64,000 nucleotides of DNA from Parabacteroides gordonii MS-1 = DSM 23371 (GTDB lineage Bacteria; Bacteroidota; Bacteroidia; Bacteroidales; Tannerellaceae). The DNA is taken from contig NZ_KQ033919.1 in the NCBI RefSeq assembly GCF_000969825.1, positions 1,244,419 to 1,308,418 on the forward strand. The letters run 5' to 3'. A model generated the notes under the pieces. That model was not told where the DNA came from. It worked only from the letters and a program-made list of their open reading frames with translations, and searched no databases. Numbering within the stretch: position 1 is the stretch's first letter; each line of letters starts with the position of its first letter. This document shows, one piece after another, positions 31,033-39,420 of the stretch. The translations under genes and the position numbers were made by a program.

Positions 31033-31517
31033 TTAATTATTACTTGACGGCGGTTCTTACCTTTCACTTTCAACGACAAATGGATAAAACCGCGACGGCG
31101 GTAATAAATAGCCTGATCGAAATTCAGCCGGCTTTGCTGTAGAGCTTCCAGCAAACGGCAACTGCCGAACGTATAAATATCTGTCGCCTCACCTGTCAGA
31201 TGTTGCGAATTTTCGACACCGCCCACCAGGCGATTCAGTTCTTCACTGCGGTATCCGCTCGATATATGCATCCCGGTAGCAACACCTGCGTGTTCCCTGA
31301 GTGGCTCCAGTAATTTAGTAACCAGGTTTCTGATCGCCTTCTGTGCTTCTGGTGGCGGCGTATTATCCAGTCCCCGCTCAACAGCCACCGCACTGTAAAT
31401 AAACTCTCCCATATAAAAATGATCACTGATCCAATCCCGATGCTTTCCTCGCCATGCACGCTGTGCCATTGTCAATGACCTGTCTATCATTGGAAACTCA
31501 CACTCTTTCATTTTCAT
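31029..31517 (-). CDS. M15-family peptidase, endolysin-like
   Basis: The 162-residue protein belongs to the Peptidase_M15_3 type, which cleaves peptidoglycan cross-bridge or D-Ala peptides. The zinc ligands are visible in SQHLTGEATD (H106, D113) and GFIHLS (H146), preceded by HISSGYRSEELNRLVGG. The first part, DHFYMGEFIYSAVAVERGLDN, is the usual entry to this domain. There is no signal peptide, so export would depend on the small membrane protein encoded upstream, as with phage endolysins. The ATG at 31517 overlaps that gene by 20 bases; an ATG at 31490 is an alternative start without overlap. Confidence 0.8.
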   Translation of the reverse strand: MKMKECEFPMIDRSLTMAQRAWRGKHRDWISDHFYMGEFIYSAVAVERGLDNTPPPEAQKAIRNLVTKLLEPLREHAGVATGMHISSGYRSEELNRLVGGVENSQHLTGEATDIYTFGSCRLLEALQQSRLNFDQAIYYRRRGFIHLSLKVKGKNRRQVIIK

Positions 31518-31707
31518 TCTTTTTTATTTTATATGAATAATCAACTCCAAACAATGCTCCGGCAAACGTACTGATCTCCCCGAAAGCTACTAACACACTG
31601 TTGTGTATTTCACCGGCCGGAGCAACCCAGAAACCGGAAAAGACCAGTGTAAGGCCGGCTGCACAAAGCAGCACGGCCATTACCAGTTGGATGTTCACCC
31701 TTTTCAT
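31498..31707 (-). CDS. Small two-helix membrane protein, holin-like
   Basis: The 69-residue product has two hydrophobic segments (about residues 6-28 and 36-55) with a short loop and a charged tail (YKIKKNENERV). Size, topology and position just before a signal-less M15 peptidase suggest a holin. I do not recognise a named family. It follows the HU-like gene by 11 bp and overlaps the peptidase gene. Confidence 0.55.
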   Translation of the reverse strand: MKRVNIQLVMAVLLCAAGLTLVFSGFWVAPAGEIHNSVLVAFGEISTFAGALFGVDYSYKIKKNENERV

Positions 31708-31718
31708 CCTCCGATCGT

Positions 31719-32171
31719 TTACTCGATTACAGGACGGTCATCCTCTCCGCTTCCACCTCCGGGATTCTCGCTCTTTTCCTTCTCCGGGACGATCAATGAA
31801 TACCCCATTGTCTTTTTTGTCTCGCGCAAATCAAAGCCGGGAGTGAACACAATTTTAGGAGCACGGATCATTGAAGCAGTAAACTTCTTCGTATCTTCCA
31901 CCCCTTCGCTGCCGACGGTAATACGAAAATTGCCGAATTCCCCTAACTGTACGATACGCCCATCCTGCAACTCCAGATCCAGGATATAATTCAGGTTATC
32001 GAGTACAGCTTTCACATCAGCACTCGAAACCGTACTTCGAGCGGCAATCAGTTTACACAAACGTCTCAAATCGGTAAAACCGGTACTTTTCGACACAGCA
32101 TAATACAACTTCTTTGACTCCTTGTTTCCCGGTTCCGACGGGCGCAGAACCAACTTATACCCTTGTGCCAT
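31719..32171 (-). CDS. HU-like DNA-binding protein (divergent, Bacteroidales type)
   Basis: The start at 32171 gives 150 residues opening MAQGYKLVLRPSEPGNKES. A longer frame to 32252 adds a hydrophobic stretch lying over the promoter and is unlikely. The body has the HU/IHF-like pattern LCKLIAARSTVSSADVKAVLDNLNYIL followed by VQLGEFGNFRITVGSEGV, typical of the HU-like proteins often found next to phage-type lysis genes in Bacteroidales. An acidic, glycine-rich tail ends the protein. It leads the cassette with the holin-like, M15 and lipoprotein genes. A related protein is encoded at 40951. Confidence 0.78.
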   Translation of the reverse strand: MAQGYKLVLRPSEPGNKESKKLYYAVSKSTGFTDLRRLCKLIAARSTVSSADVKAVLDNLNYILDLELQDGRIVQLGEFGNFRITVGSEGVEDTKKFTASMIRAPKIVFTPGFDLRETKKTMGYSLIVPEKEKSENPGGGSGEDDRPVIE

Positions 32172-32208
32172 AATTAAAAATGTTTTAAGTGAATAATTAA
32201 GTACACTG

Positions 32209-32237
32209 CAAAGGTATGGCAGCAGAAAAGGGACAAA
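32209..32237 (-). promoter_or_regulatory. Promoter of the HU-like/lysis cassette
   Basis: The -7 box is TACCTTTG (32216-32209 on the minus strand), 37 bases before the chosen ATG. A TTTG -33 box (32237-32234) lies 17 bases upstream, slightly short of the usual spacing. Confidence 0.5.
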
Positions 32238-32344
32238 AAGCAACGATATCATAGACGAATAGACTGATTTTCAAAACATAAAATTCGACAGCCTACCGAT
32301 TTTCACAATCTCGTTGCTTTTCTGTAATCTAATCTTTTAACATC

Positions 32345-32803
32345 TTATTCTATCGAGATTTTCTGAAACAACTCATACAAATCATCGGTTTCCGCTCTTG
32401 CGAATCGAATTTTGTCCGATAAAGATTTAACTTTCAAAACGATATTAAATCCAAGTTCAACAGAAAAGGCCAGATTCGTATAAGATGTTTTACGCTTTTT
32501 CTCCGGTTGTTCCAACAGATTCAAGATACGGATAAACAAAGCTTCATCCTTCACGTCGTAAAGAAACTCTCCTAAAACAGTGTCATTGCGCACGAAATCG
32601 ATAAAACGCTGACGTTCACTTTTGATCAGGCTAACAAAAAAATCACGATACGCCGGACTCAGATTTCTCCAATCTGAGAAAGCCAAAGCAAAGGAATCCT
32701 TATAAAAGACCTCCCTTTCCTCCGGCAACAAATTATTCACATGTTTCTGATAAACACAAAGAGCTGGTTGGGCACCCAGCAATGCCATTAATAACTTTTT
32801 CAT
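32345..32803 (-). CDS. Hypothetical protein, no family recognised
   Basis: The 152-residue product starts MKKLLMALLGAQPALCVYQ, which could be a weak signal or simply a hydrophobic helix. The rest is helical and charged, with phenylalanine-rich stretches (AYRDFFVSLIKSERQRFIDF, DEALFIRILNLLEQPEKK). It lies alone between the lysis cassette and the large surface protein, with about 170 and 275 bp of spacer on its two sides. I cannot assign a function. The start and coding status rest on frame length and composition only. Confidence 0.5.
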   Translation of the reverse strand: MKKLLMALLGAQPALCVYQKHVNNLLPEEREVFYKDSFALAFSDWRNLSPAYRDFFVSLIKSERQRFIDFVRNDTVLGEFLYDVKDEALFIRILNLLEQPEKKRKTSYTNLAFSVELGFNIVLKVKSLSDKIRFARAETDDLYELFQKISIE

Positions 32804-32873
32804 AACATTTAGAGAAGGCTGATTACTCCTTCAACCCCCAAAGCCACTAAACAAGATAAAGTGGTTAGAACAC

Positions 32874-32912
32874 AAGACCCCGAAGAACTTAATCCCCGGG
32901 GCTTGCTTTTTT
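32874..32912 (+). terminator. GC-rich hairpin with T tract
   Basis: CCCCG (32878-32882) pairs with CGGGG (32897-32901), extended by AAG/CTT across a bulge, and a run of six T follows at 32907-32912. No plus-strand gene precedes it. Sequence and flanks resemble the hairpin at 7456-7486. It may limit readthrough at the 3' end of the large minus-strand gene or end a small plus-strand RNA. Confidence 0.5.
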
Positions 32913-33078
32913 GTCTGTTTTCACTCTTCACAGAGGTAGAACAGAAGAACTTTATTTCATTACTTTAGTATTAATATCGACCGCTTGTTCGCCCTCACGG
33001 GGTAATTGGTTGATTGATTAAAAATGCATAGAAACAACCGCGCAGTCAAATTTAAATTTATTGATTATAAATAGTTAC

Positions 33079-36000
33079 TTATTTTACGATTGCTTTTACA
33101 GCTGCTTCACCTTCTACGGCTACTACAACTACACCTGCAGGAGCAGAGATAGTAGCGTTGTCGGAAGAAAGAACTGTGCTGGCGATTGTCTGACCAAGAA
33201 CATTCGTGATCACTACTGTCTTGCCGGCTGCACCGTTGATAACAACTTCACCTTCTTTAGCAATTACTGATACTTCAGAAGTGTTGATACCTTCGTTAGC
33301 TGTCGGGTTTGAGTGTTCTGCTGCCAGATCAAACTTGTCACCTGCTTCGTAACCTTCAGCTACAACTACTACACCGTTGATGTTCTTCAGGTAACCATTG
33401 TTTGCTACTTCCGGCTGTTTGTTCTTAGCGATGTAAGCGTTATAGTCGTAGTAACCTGTCTGGATCTTGAATGAACCGTCGGCTTCGTGGTTGATCGGAT
33501 CGATGTAACGGAAGGCGAACTTAGCGGTGTTGAAGTCGCTTGTGCCCAGGTCGATTACATCAGATGCTTTCGCACTCTTCTTATAGTTCTTGTCAGTGAT
33601 ATACAGTTTGTCTGCTGTGCGGAAACCATATACGAAACCTAACTTAGCATACGGTTCGCCTGCTTCAGTATCGTTGATATACTTGTTAGCATGGATAGCA
33701 CCGTTCTGGTAAGCTACATTTGCTGTGTCAACCAGGTTAACCAGGAAGCGACCGTAAGTTGTATCCGGTGTTAACAGGTGGTTAGCATTGTCGAATGTTG
33801 CAGCCTTATATTCCGGATTAACAACCAACAGATACTGATAACGGTTGTTGTTACCACGTTTTACATAAGCTGTGTCAACATACAGGGCAGGAGCCATAGT
33901 TGTCAACTGAGCCTTGTTACCCAGGTTCAGGAATTCACCATTTTCAAACATCTGATCGTATTCGTTTTCATCACGGAAGATGCGGATCGTATCACCCATG
34001 CTCTGCAGACGATATTCAGGAGCACCTAACTTCTGTACTTTGAACAGGTCGTTAGAGTTGATTTTCTCATAGATCTTTTCAACTTCTACAGCACCCTGTT
34101 TTGTCAGTGTGGTTGCACCATACAGTTTGCTAGAACCCAGTGTGAACGGATTTGCATTCGATCCTTCTGGATATCCATCCTTATCATACTCAACGCCACC
34201 ATTTACACTTACGATATTGTACAGATCAGTAGCTTTTTCTTTCAATACGAAACGATAAGCTTTAGAGACATCTTTCGTAGTCTTGAATGACTTGAAGTTC
34301 GGGTCACAGATCATAGACAGAGTTGTTGTAGTCTGCGGATTTTCGTAAGTCAGATATTCGTCGTTAGCCGTATTCTGCAATGCATAACCGATGATAGCGA
34401 TTGTATCGTTCTTGCTGAACAATTTATCATCTTTGAAATACTGCGGATAACGGAATGTATAGATTGAGTCGGAAGCCGTCTTGAGGAAGCCGTCCTTATC
34501 AAATTCGCGAGCACCTGTCAACGGAACGATTCTCCAATTCACTGCTGCTTCTTCGTTGTGAGACAAGCCCAGGAAGTGACTCTTAGCTGTATGGTTTTCA
34601 CCTACATAATAGTCTTCTTCTGTAGAAGCAACCAACAGACGGAACTGTTCGTCCTGTACATCCAATGCTTTCAGATCTGCATAACCGTCGCGCTGCATGG
34701 TTCCGGCTTTGAGATCTTTAACTCCTGTGATGATCATAGTATCACGAGTTGCACCAGCGGCAAACAATGAAGAAGAAGATACTGCATACTTGTTATCGCC
34801 TAAGTAATACATAGTGTTAACAGTAAATGTCTTGCCACTTTCACGGTTTACGAATGTGAAGCTTGTTGCATCTTTCAGACCGGCAACACCCTTCTTGTTC
34901 AACTCACCGCTCTGGCCGTCTACATTTACAATCCATTGTCCTTCCGGCTTGTTGAACAGCATTTCAGATTTGTCGGCAGTTTCCTTGACATCAGCACTCG
35001 GAACACGGCCGTTCAATACTTTACCATTTTTGTCCTTAATAGACGGATGGTTAGCGAACTCGATATTTACATATGTATAGTTCAACGGGCTGTTGTCGCT
35101 CTTTGCTTTAACCAGGTTATTCAAGCCCAGATCAGCAGCTACCCAGTAAGCTTTATCATTTGTAACAGTCAGGTAAACACCCTTCTGAGCACCTGTCTTC
35201 ACTTCGAAAGAAGAGATGAAAAGCTTTGTAGCTAAAGAAGCCTGGTTGTAATCTTTCACTTCAATGCTATAAACAGCTTTGCCTTTACCACCTTCGTTCT
35301 TCACGTTGTCATAAGAGAATGTGAAGTAAGGAGCGTAAGTGCCTTTATTGAATGCACCGGAGTTTGCCAGGATTTCAAGCATAGCCTTTTCGCCTACAGT
35401 AGTGAATTTGTAGCCACCATTCTTCAAATCAGTCTTGATGCTTGTCCATTCAGAATCCTTCGTAGTTTCCAGAACGATGTAGCGGTCGCCACTCTTCAGA
35501 AGGAATGCACTTTCATTGCTATTCTTATCACCTGTAAGTTCAACGAGTTGTTCGCCAGCAGCTGCTCCAGATACATACTTAACCGGTACCAGATCAGCAT
35601 CAGCAAATACATTGCCTGTTGTGATATCCTTAGTGGCTGCATCGCCATCTTCATCGATGTACTTATGTCCCAAAGCAACGCCGAAGCTTACTCTTGAACC
35701 GAAGTCGTTCAGAAGTTTATCGACAGTGAATGCTGTAGGTACAGCCTGCACATCGAATTTGAACAGTGTTAACGGAGTCTGAACATTATTGCTTACCAGC
35801 TTGCCAGCATCCACTTTCAGGAATGAACCGTTCTTGGTCTGCAAAGAGAACGAACCGTCATACATCTTACCGATAAAGTCTGTTTCTCCGTCTACTGTCA
35901 GATAGGCTTTTGGAGATAATGCCTGGCCGTTTCCATTGCATTTAAGGAAAGAGTAGCTATAATTATCATTTGACAGAGCAGAGATAACGATCTTCCATTC

Positions 36001-38013
36001 GTTGTCTACTGAATTTGTACCATCAGAAATCGTTACGATATCACCTGAGCTGACAGAAGTCAACTGACCTGTCATAACCAAAGCAGGAGCTTCGCCGGTT
36101 GTCGACAGAGTAGCAGTTGTAGCAGTTCCGGCAATAACCAGGCCTTGAGTTGCATTGTAAGTTACTGTCAGAGCTTTGTCTTTTACAACCAAAGCATAGG
36201 CATCAGCTTTTGACGGAACACCTAAATACATCGCATTTTCGCCTGCTTTTTGAGCAGCCAGGTTCACCAGTTTGCTCTCCTTCAGGATCCATGAGTCGGG
36301 AGTCGTCACTTCGTTTGCAGCTGTCCAACCTGTAGTTTGCAAATACTTGCCATCAGTTGATTTAACCGTGAAAGGAGCAGGAATTTCAGTTGCTTCGGTG
36401 TTACCCGGAATAAATGTAATCATGCCATTCTCAACACGTACACCGGCCTCTGTCATACCTTCCACATTAGCACCTGCCTCTTCAGCCGTCTGTGCAGTTG
36501 TAGTGACGCGGTCGCCCGGAACTGAAGCAGCATCGGTTACTTCAGCAAATACGTATTGCTTGCCTGCTTCCAATGAGGTGGCGGCGAAAGTGTTTACTTT
36601 GTTGTTTACAATTTCGTATGCGGTGAGTTTAACTCCCGAAGCACCTGATACAGCTGCTTCATCGCCTACAGCTAAAACATCACTACCATTCTTATACAAG
36701 AACTCACCACCATTCTGTAATTTCAGAGCCCCGTCTGTTCCAATTATGAAAGCGGCAGCATTTTTAACATCAGCACCCCAAGCAGCTGCATTTGTCAAAT
36801 ATGCCTTTGTTGTAACGCCTTCAAACATTACGGTGTTGTTATCACCGATGGTCATCACCTGATTGGCAGGACAGCTTGATAAGCTTGAAATGGTTGCACA
36901 ATTTCCCTTCTCAATCGTTTCTGGGGCAAACTCGATGGGAGAGATAGAAGTACCATCACCATCCATATCTAACGAACTTCCATTCAAGTTTGCATTCGGT
37001 ACAGCAGCCAGATAGCATGTGCTTCCTTTGGCAATACCTTCAAGTGATTGAGCTGCACTTGTAGGATTAGCCGTAGTGAAAAGAGCAACTTCATTACCAC
37101 TACCAGGTGTAGTGGCTAGGGTTATAGCAACTCCTGGCTCGTTTTTTATTTTAACTCCACCTAATGTAACACCAGCACTTGATGTAGCTACCTCACATTG
37201 TCCCTTAATCGGCGTAGTTAATAAGTCAACCTCACCGCCATCTGCAGCAGGAGCTATGGCAGCACCCAAATAATAAATAGTTTCACCAACTGTATAAGAT
37301 AAAGCATTATACGTAGCTCCAGTACCATCATCTAGCTTTTCAAGCTTAAAAGGTATAGCATTAGCTTGGCCAGCGTCCCAACTCGTGTAGCTGGTAGCTG
37401 CCGATCGAGAGGTCACATCAGCTTTCGTAAAGTCAACAGTGGCAGCCTTCTGTGAAGTCGTCAGCGCAGCATGCCCTTCACCAATTACACAAAGCGCAAC
37501 TTCTTCATCTGCTAATGCAGAGCCACTCTTTACAGCTCTATCATCATCAAACAGCCCAACATAATTGAAATCTGGTGTATCGTTAGCACCTGTTGTTGCA
37601 AACTTACCTGCTCCATCAAGACCCAACCAAGTGTCTGGCTCAGCACCAGTAATCTTTAACTTTTTAGTATCAAACGTCAGCATCAATGCATCCGCTGGTG
37701 CATTAGAACCGGTTGCTTTCTTTACAGTATAATCCGTAGCCAAATACCATACTTCGCCTGAGGGAGCATCTTTAACAACCAGATACTGATTATTAGCAGC
37801 TCCTTTTACGACCCAGTTCGTAGCATAGTTATCTGTGGCATCAGCTACCCCCAGCAGATATCCGGTAACCGTACCGTTTGCAGCGCGAGTCACAGTCGTC
37901 ATAATTGTTTGAGCCACCCCGTCACCTGCAGGCAGGATCATTGCGTCTACAGCGTAGAACAATCCACCCGAAGCTAACAGTGCAGCTACTAACGTAGAAA
38001 ACTTTTTGTTCAT
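33079..38013 (-). CDS. Very large secreted surface protein, S-layer-like, with C-terminal sorting-type domain
   Basis: The 1644-residue protein starts with a signal peptide (MNKKFSTLVAALLASGGLFYAVDA). It is rich in Ala, Thr, Asp and Asn, poor in cysteine, and built of many repeating beta-strand units with phrases such as YYLG, YLTV and WYLA. The last 65 residues (VVINGAAGKTVVITNVLGQT to VKAIVK) resemble the C-terminal sorting domains of type IX secretion cargo. They also resemble the domain I recall as DUF6383 in Parabacteroides. Repetitive secreted proteins of this kind form phase-variable glycosylated surface layers in Parabacteroides distasonis; assignment here is inference. Its only promoter candidate lies on the invertible segment at 38095-38298 and currently faces the other way. 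Confidence 0.72.
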   Translation of the reverse strand: MNKKFSTLVAALLASGGLFYAVDAMILPAGDGVAQTIMTTVTRAANGTVTGYLLGVADATDNYATNWVVKGAANNQYLVVKDAPSGEVWYLATDYTVKKATGSNAPADALMLTFDTKKLKITGAEPDTWLGLDGAGKFATTGANDTPDFNYVGLFDDDRAVKSGSALADEEVALCVIGEGHAALTTSQKAATVDFTKADVTSRSAATSYTSWDAGQANAIPFKLEKLDDGTGATYNALSYTVGETIYYLGAAIAPAADGGEVDLLTTPIKGQCEVATSSAGVTLGGVKIKNEPGVAITLATTPGSGNEVALFTTANPTSAAQSLEGIAKGSTCYLAAVPNANLNGSSLDMDGDGTSISPIEFAPETIEKGNCATISSLSSCPANQVMTIGDNNTVMFEGVTTKAYLTNAAAWGADVKNAAAFIIGTDGALKLQNGGEFLYKNGSDVLAVGDEAAVSGASGVKLTAYEIVNNKVNTFAATSLEAGKQYVFAEVTDAASVPGDRVTTTAQTAEEAGANVEGMTEAGVRVENGMITFIPGNTEATEIPAPFTVKSTDGKYLQTTGWTAANEVTTPDSWILKESKLVNLAAQKAGENAMYLGVPSKADAYALVVKDKALTVTYNATQGLVIAGTATTATLSTTGEAPALVMTGQLTSVSSGDIVTISDGTNSVDNEWKIVISALSNDNYSYSFLKCNGNGQALSPKAYLTVDGETDFIGKMYDGSFSLQTKNGSFLKVDAGKLVSNNVQTPLTLFKFDVQAVPTAFTVDKLLNDFGSRVSFGVALGHKYIDEDGDAATKDITTGNVFADADLVPVKYVSGAAAGEQLVELTGDKNSNESAFLLKSGDRYIVLETTKDSEWTSIKTDLKNGGYKFTTVGEKAMLEILANSGAFNKGTYAPYFTFSYDNVKNEGGKGKAVYSIEVKDYNQASLATKLFISSFEVKTGAQKGVYLTVTNDKAYWVAADLGLNNLVKAKSDNSPLNYTYVNIEFANHPSIKDKNGKVLNGRVPSADVKETADKSEMLFNKPEGQWIVNVDGQSGELNKKGVAGLKDATSFTFVNRESGKTFTVNTMYYLGDNKYAVSSSSLFAAGATRDTMIITGVKDLKAGTMQRDGYADLKALDVQDEQFRLLVASTEEDYYVGENHTAKSHFLGLSHNEEAAVNWRIVPLTGAREFDKDGFLKTASDSIYTFRYPQYFKDDKLFSKNDTIAIIGYALQNTANDEYLTYENPQTTTTLSMICDPNFKSFKTTKDVSKAYRFVLKEKATDLYNIVSVNGGVEYDKDGYPEGSNANPFTLGSSKLYGATTLTKQGAVEVEKIYEKINSNDLFKVQKLGAPEYRLQSMGDTIRIFRDENEYDQMFENGEFLNLGNKAQLTTMAPALYVDTAYVKRGNNNRYQYLLVVNPEYKAATFDNANHLLTPDTTYGRFLVNLVDTANVAYQNGAIHANKYINDTEAGEPYAKLGFVYGFRTADKLYITDKNYKKSAKASDVIDLGTSDFNTAKFAFRYIDPINHEADGSFKIQTGYYDYNAYIAKNKQPEVANNGYLKNINGVVVVAEGYEAGDKFDLAAEHSNPTANEGINTSEVSVIAKEGEVVINGAAGKTVVITNVLGQTIASTVLSSDNATISAPAGVVVVAVEGEAAVKAIVK

Positions 38014-38094
38014 AATTCTTTAATTTAATATTAATAATAGTGTTTCTAAAAAGCCTGTTTGTAAAGGATTACTTAGTGTTGTCAAATGTTAAAT

Positions 38095-38298
38095 GACTAG
38101 CTAAAACGTTCCTTTTTTTTAGTCACTTTTTGGGAGGCGGTTTGCTTTCGTGTAAAAAAGCTCTAATTTCATACTCGTTTTTCTATCCTGTTGATAAGAA
38201 AGCATATAGGTTGGTAAAAATAATTCAGAAAAGGATTGCAGATTAAAAATTAAGCTATACCTTTGTATGACTAAAAAAAAGGAACGATTTTTCTAGTC
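38095..38298. repeat. Predicted invertible promoter segment, OFF orientation
   Basis: Two 30-base inverted repeats, 38095-38124 and 38269-38298, match at 27 of 30 positions. They share GACTAG at the outer end and CGTTCCTTTTTTTTAGTC at the inner end. Each repeat also has GACTA/TAGTC ends, like recombinase half-sites. Between them is a promoter pointing right, away from the surface-protein gene. Flipping the segment would place the -7 box at about 38135-38128, facing the gene with a leader of about 110 bases. No invertase gene is in the window, so the enzyme must act in trans. Confidence 0.82.
38235..38265 (+). promoter_or_regulatory. Promoter inside the invertible segment
   Basis: ATTG (38235-38238) and TACCTTTG (38258-38265) are spaced by 19 bases, a good Bacteroidetes promoter on the plus strand. 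In the orientation shown it transcribes a stretch without a plus-strand gene. I find no comparable promoter on the minus strand between the segment and the ATG at 38013. Confidence 0.7.
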
Positions 38299-38580
38299 AG
38301 TTCATTATCGCCATCTATCCTTTATTATTCAATATATAATATCCAATTTTCAACTATCTCTATTTATATATATGTACCCGCGCACGTTTCCTAATATACT
38401 GTGTATCAATACTCATTTTTTCGAGTTTTCTCAGGGGAGTGTTAAAAGGCGATATTTAGCCTGCTTTTAAGCAATATGTAGCGACCGTTCCGCACCCTGG
38501 CAAGGGTTGTAAAAAGGAGAACCGGAGCAGAAGATCCAGATGTTAATAAGGAGCTTGTAAAAGATCTTGGTAGAGATGGA

Positions 38581-38630
38581 TGTTTCAATTATTGACAGAA
38601 ATGAGTGTTTCAGTTCTTGCCAGAAGTGAG
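38581..38630. repeat. 25-bp tandem direct repeat, two copies
   Basis: The copies at 38581-38605 and 38606-38630 match at 21 of 25 positions, both beginning TGTTTCA and ending in CAGAA-TGAG form. They lie 33 bases to the left of the foldback element. Confidence 0.6.
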
Positions 38631-38663
38631 CTATACAGCTGTGACTGTTATTGCATCCTTGAG

Positions 38664-38881
38664 GGCCTCGAAGAGGGCCTACTATGTTAACCGCTGGTGA
38701 AGCGAAGCGTAACCTGCGGTTAAAACTGCGTCTGATAACCGTCCTCGAAGAGGGCGAATAGGGGTGCTTTTCTGTCGCTCTTATTCGCCCCCTTCGGGGA
38801 CGATCTGTCTCTATTGTCTGCTTACCGCAGGTTGCGCTTCGCTTCACCAGCGGTTAAGTCAGTTGGCCCTCTTCGAGGGCC
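38664..38881. repeat. 218-bp foldback (REP/REPIN- or MITE-like) element
   Basis: Three nested pairs of inverted repeats share one centre near 38772. The outer pair is GGCCTCGAAGAGGGCC-type palindromes at 38664-38679 and 38865-38881. The middle pair is 36 bases at 38687-38722 and 38822-38857, matching at 34 of 36. The inner pair is 21 bases at 38740-38760 and 38782-38802, matching at 19 of 21. The motif CGAAGAGGGC recurs. Its higher GC content contrasts with AT-rich flanks. No transposase gene is adjacent. Confidence 0.75.
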
Positions 38882-38922
38882 GGGATAGCTCAGTTTTTTC
38901 TAGTTTCGAGTCTCATCTTTTT

Positions 38923-39345
38923 CTAGAGATGAATCTTTAAACCCTTGCAGGTTTTTGCACCGTCGCTAATATCTTCTTCTCTTTCTTCTTTTTTTCTTTG
39001 GCAAAACAATGCATTTGCTAAAGCTTCACGTTTGTATTCCGCTTTTCTTTGAGCGTTTAGTGCACATTTCACCTGACGGGTCATGCTGGTATATGCACTT
39101 CTTACAAGACTGGCTAAGATTCTATTTTCATGATTACACAAATCTTCCGTACTTAATCGGTTTATCTTATTTCCCCAACGTTTCCAGAACAGGATCAAAC
39201 GTTTTCTTATGATGTCTTTAGCTGACCGAGGTTTCTTCGACTTACAAAGAAAGCAAACCGGCCGGGTCTCTTTCCTGGTCTTTATACCAGCAATTAGACT
39301 CATTATCATATAAAGACAATAAAACTTTATCGCATTGTTCTTCAA
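38923..39345 (-). CDS. Uncertain small basic protein, possibly the 3' part of a frameshifted gene
   Basis: The open frame encodes 140 Lys/Arg-rich residues, with the plausible core KDIIRKRLILFWKRWGNKIN and ASLVRSAYTSMTRQVKCALN. I recognise no family. A second minus-strand frame, 39242-39388, starts MKASIIPVVDLSELLEEQ and stops at 39242 inside this frame. Reading the first 48 codons from it and then shifting would give one protein of about 155 residues. The first residues of the listed frame are therefore probably not native. No promoter was identified. Confidence 0.35.
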   Translation of the reverse strand: MKNNAIKFYCLYMIMSLIAGIKTRKETRPVCFLCKSKKPRSAKDIIRKRLILFWKRWGNKINRLSTEDLCNHENRILASLVRSAYTSMTRQVKCALNAQRKAEYKREALANALFCQRKKEEREEDISDGAKTCKGLKIHL

Positions 39346-39420
39346 GCAATTCCGACAAATCGACTACAGGTATTATTGAAGCTTTCATACTAGTGACATT
39401 TGAGATTAAAAATATAAATT

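Larger units (their letters stand above)
38299..38922. other. Gene-free stretch with repeats
   Basis: Positions 38299-38460 are AT-rich with nothing recognisable. A 25-base tandem repeat follows at 38581-38630 and a 218-base foldback element at 38664-38881. A 126-codon minus-strand frame across the repeats looks spurious. Confidence 0.6.

Noticed and set aside
36150-36862. Plus-strand open frames inside the large surface-protein gene
   Set aside because: They are antisense shadows of a gene with strong coding character, with no promoter or domain support.
38467-38847. 126-codon minus-strand open frame over the foldback element
   Set aside because: It is generated by the inverted repeats and has no recognisable domain or normal composition, so it is unlikely to be coding.
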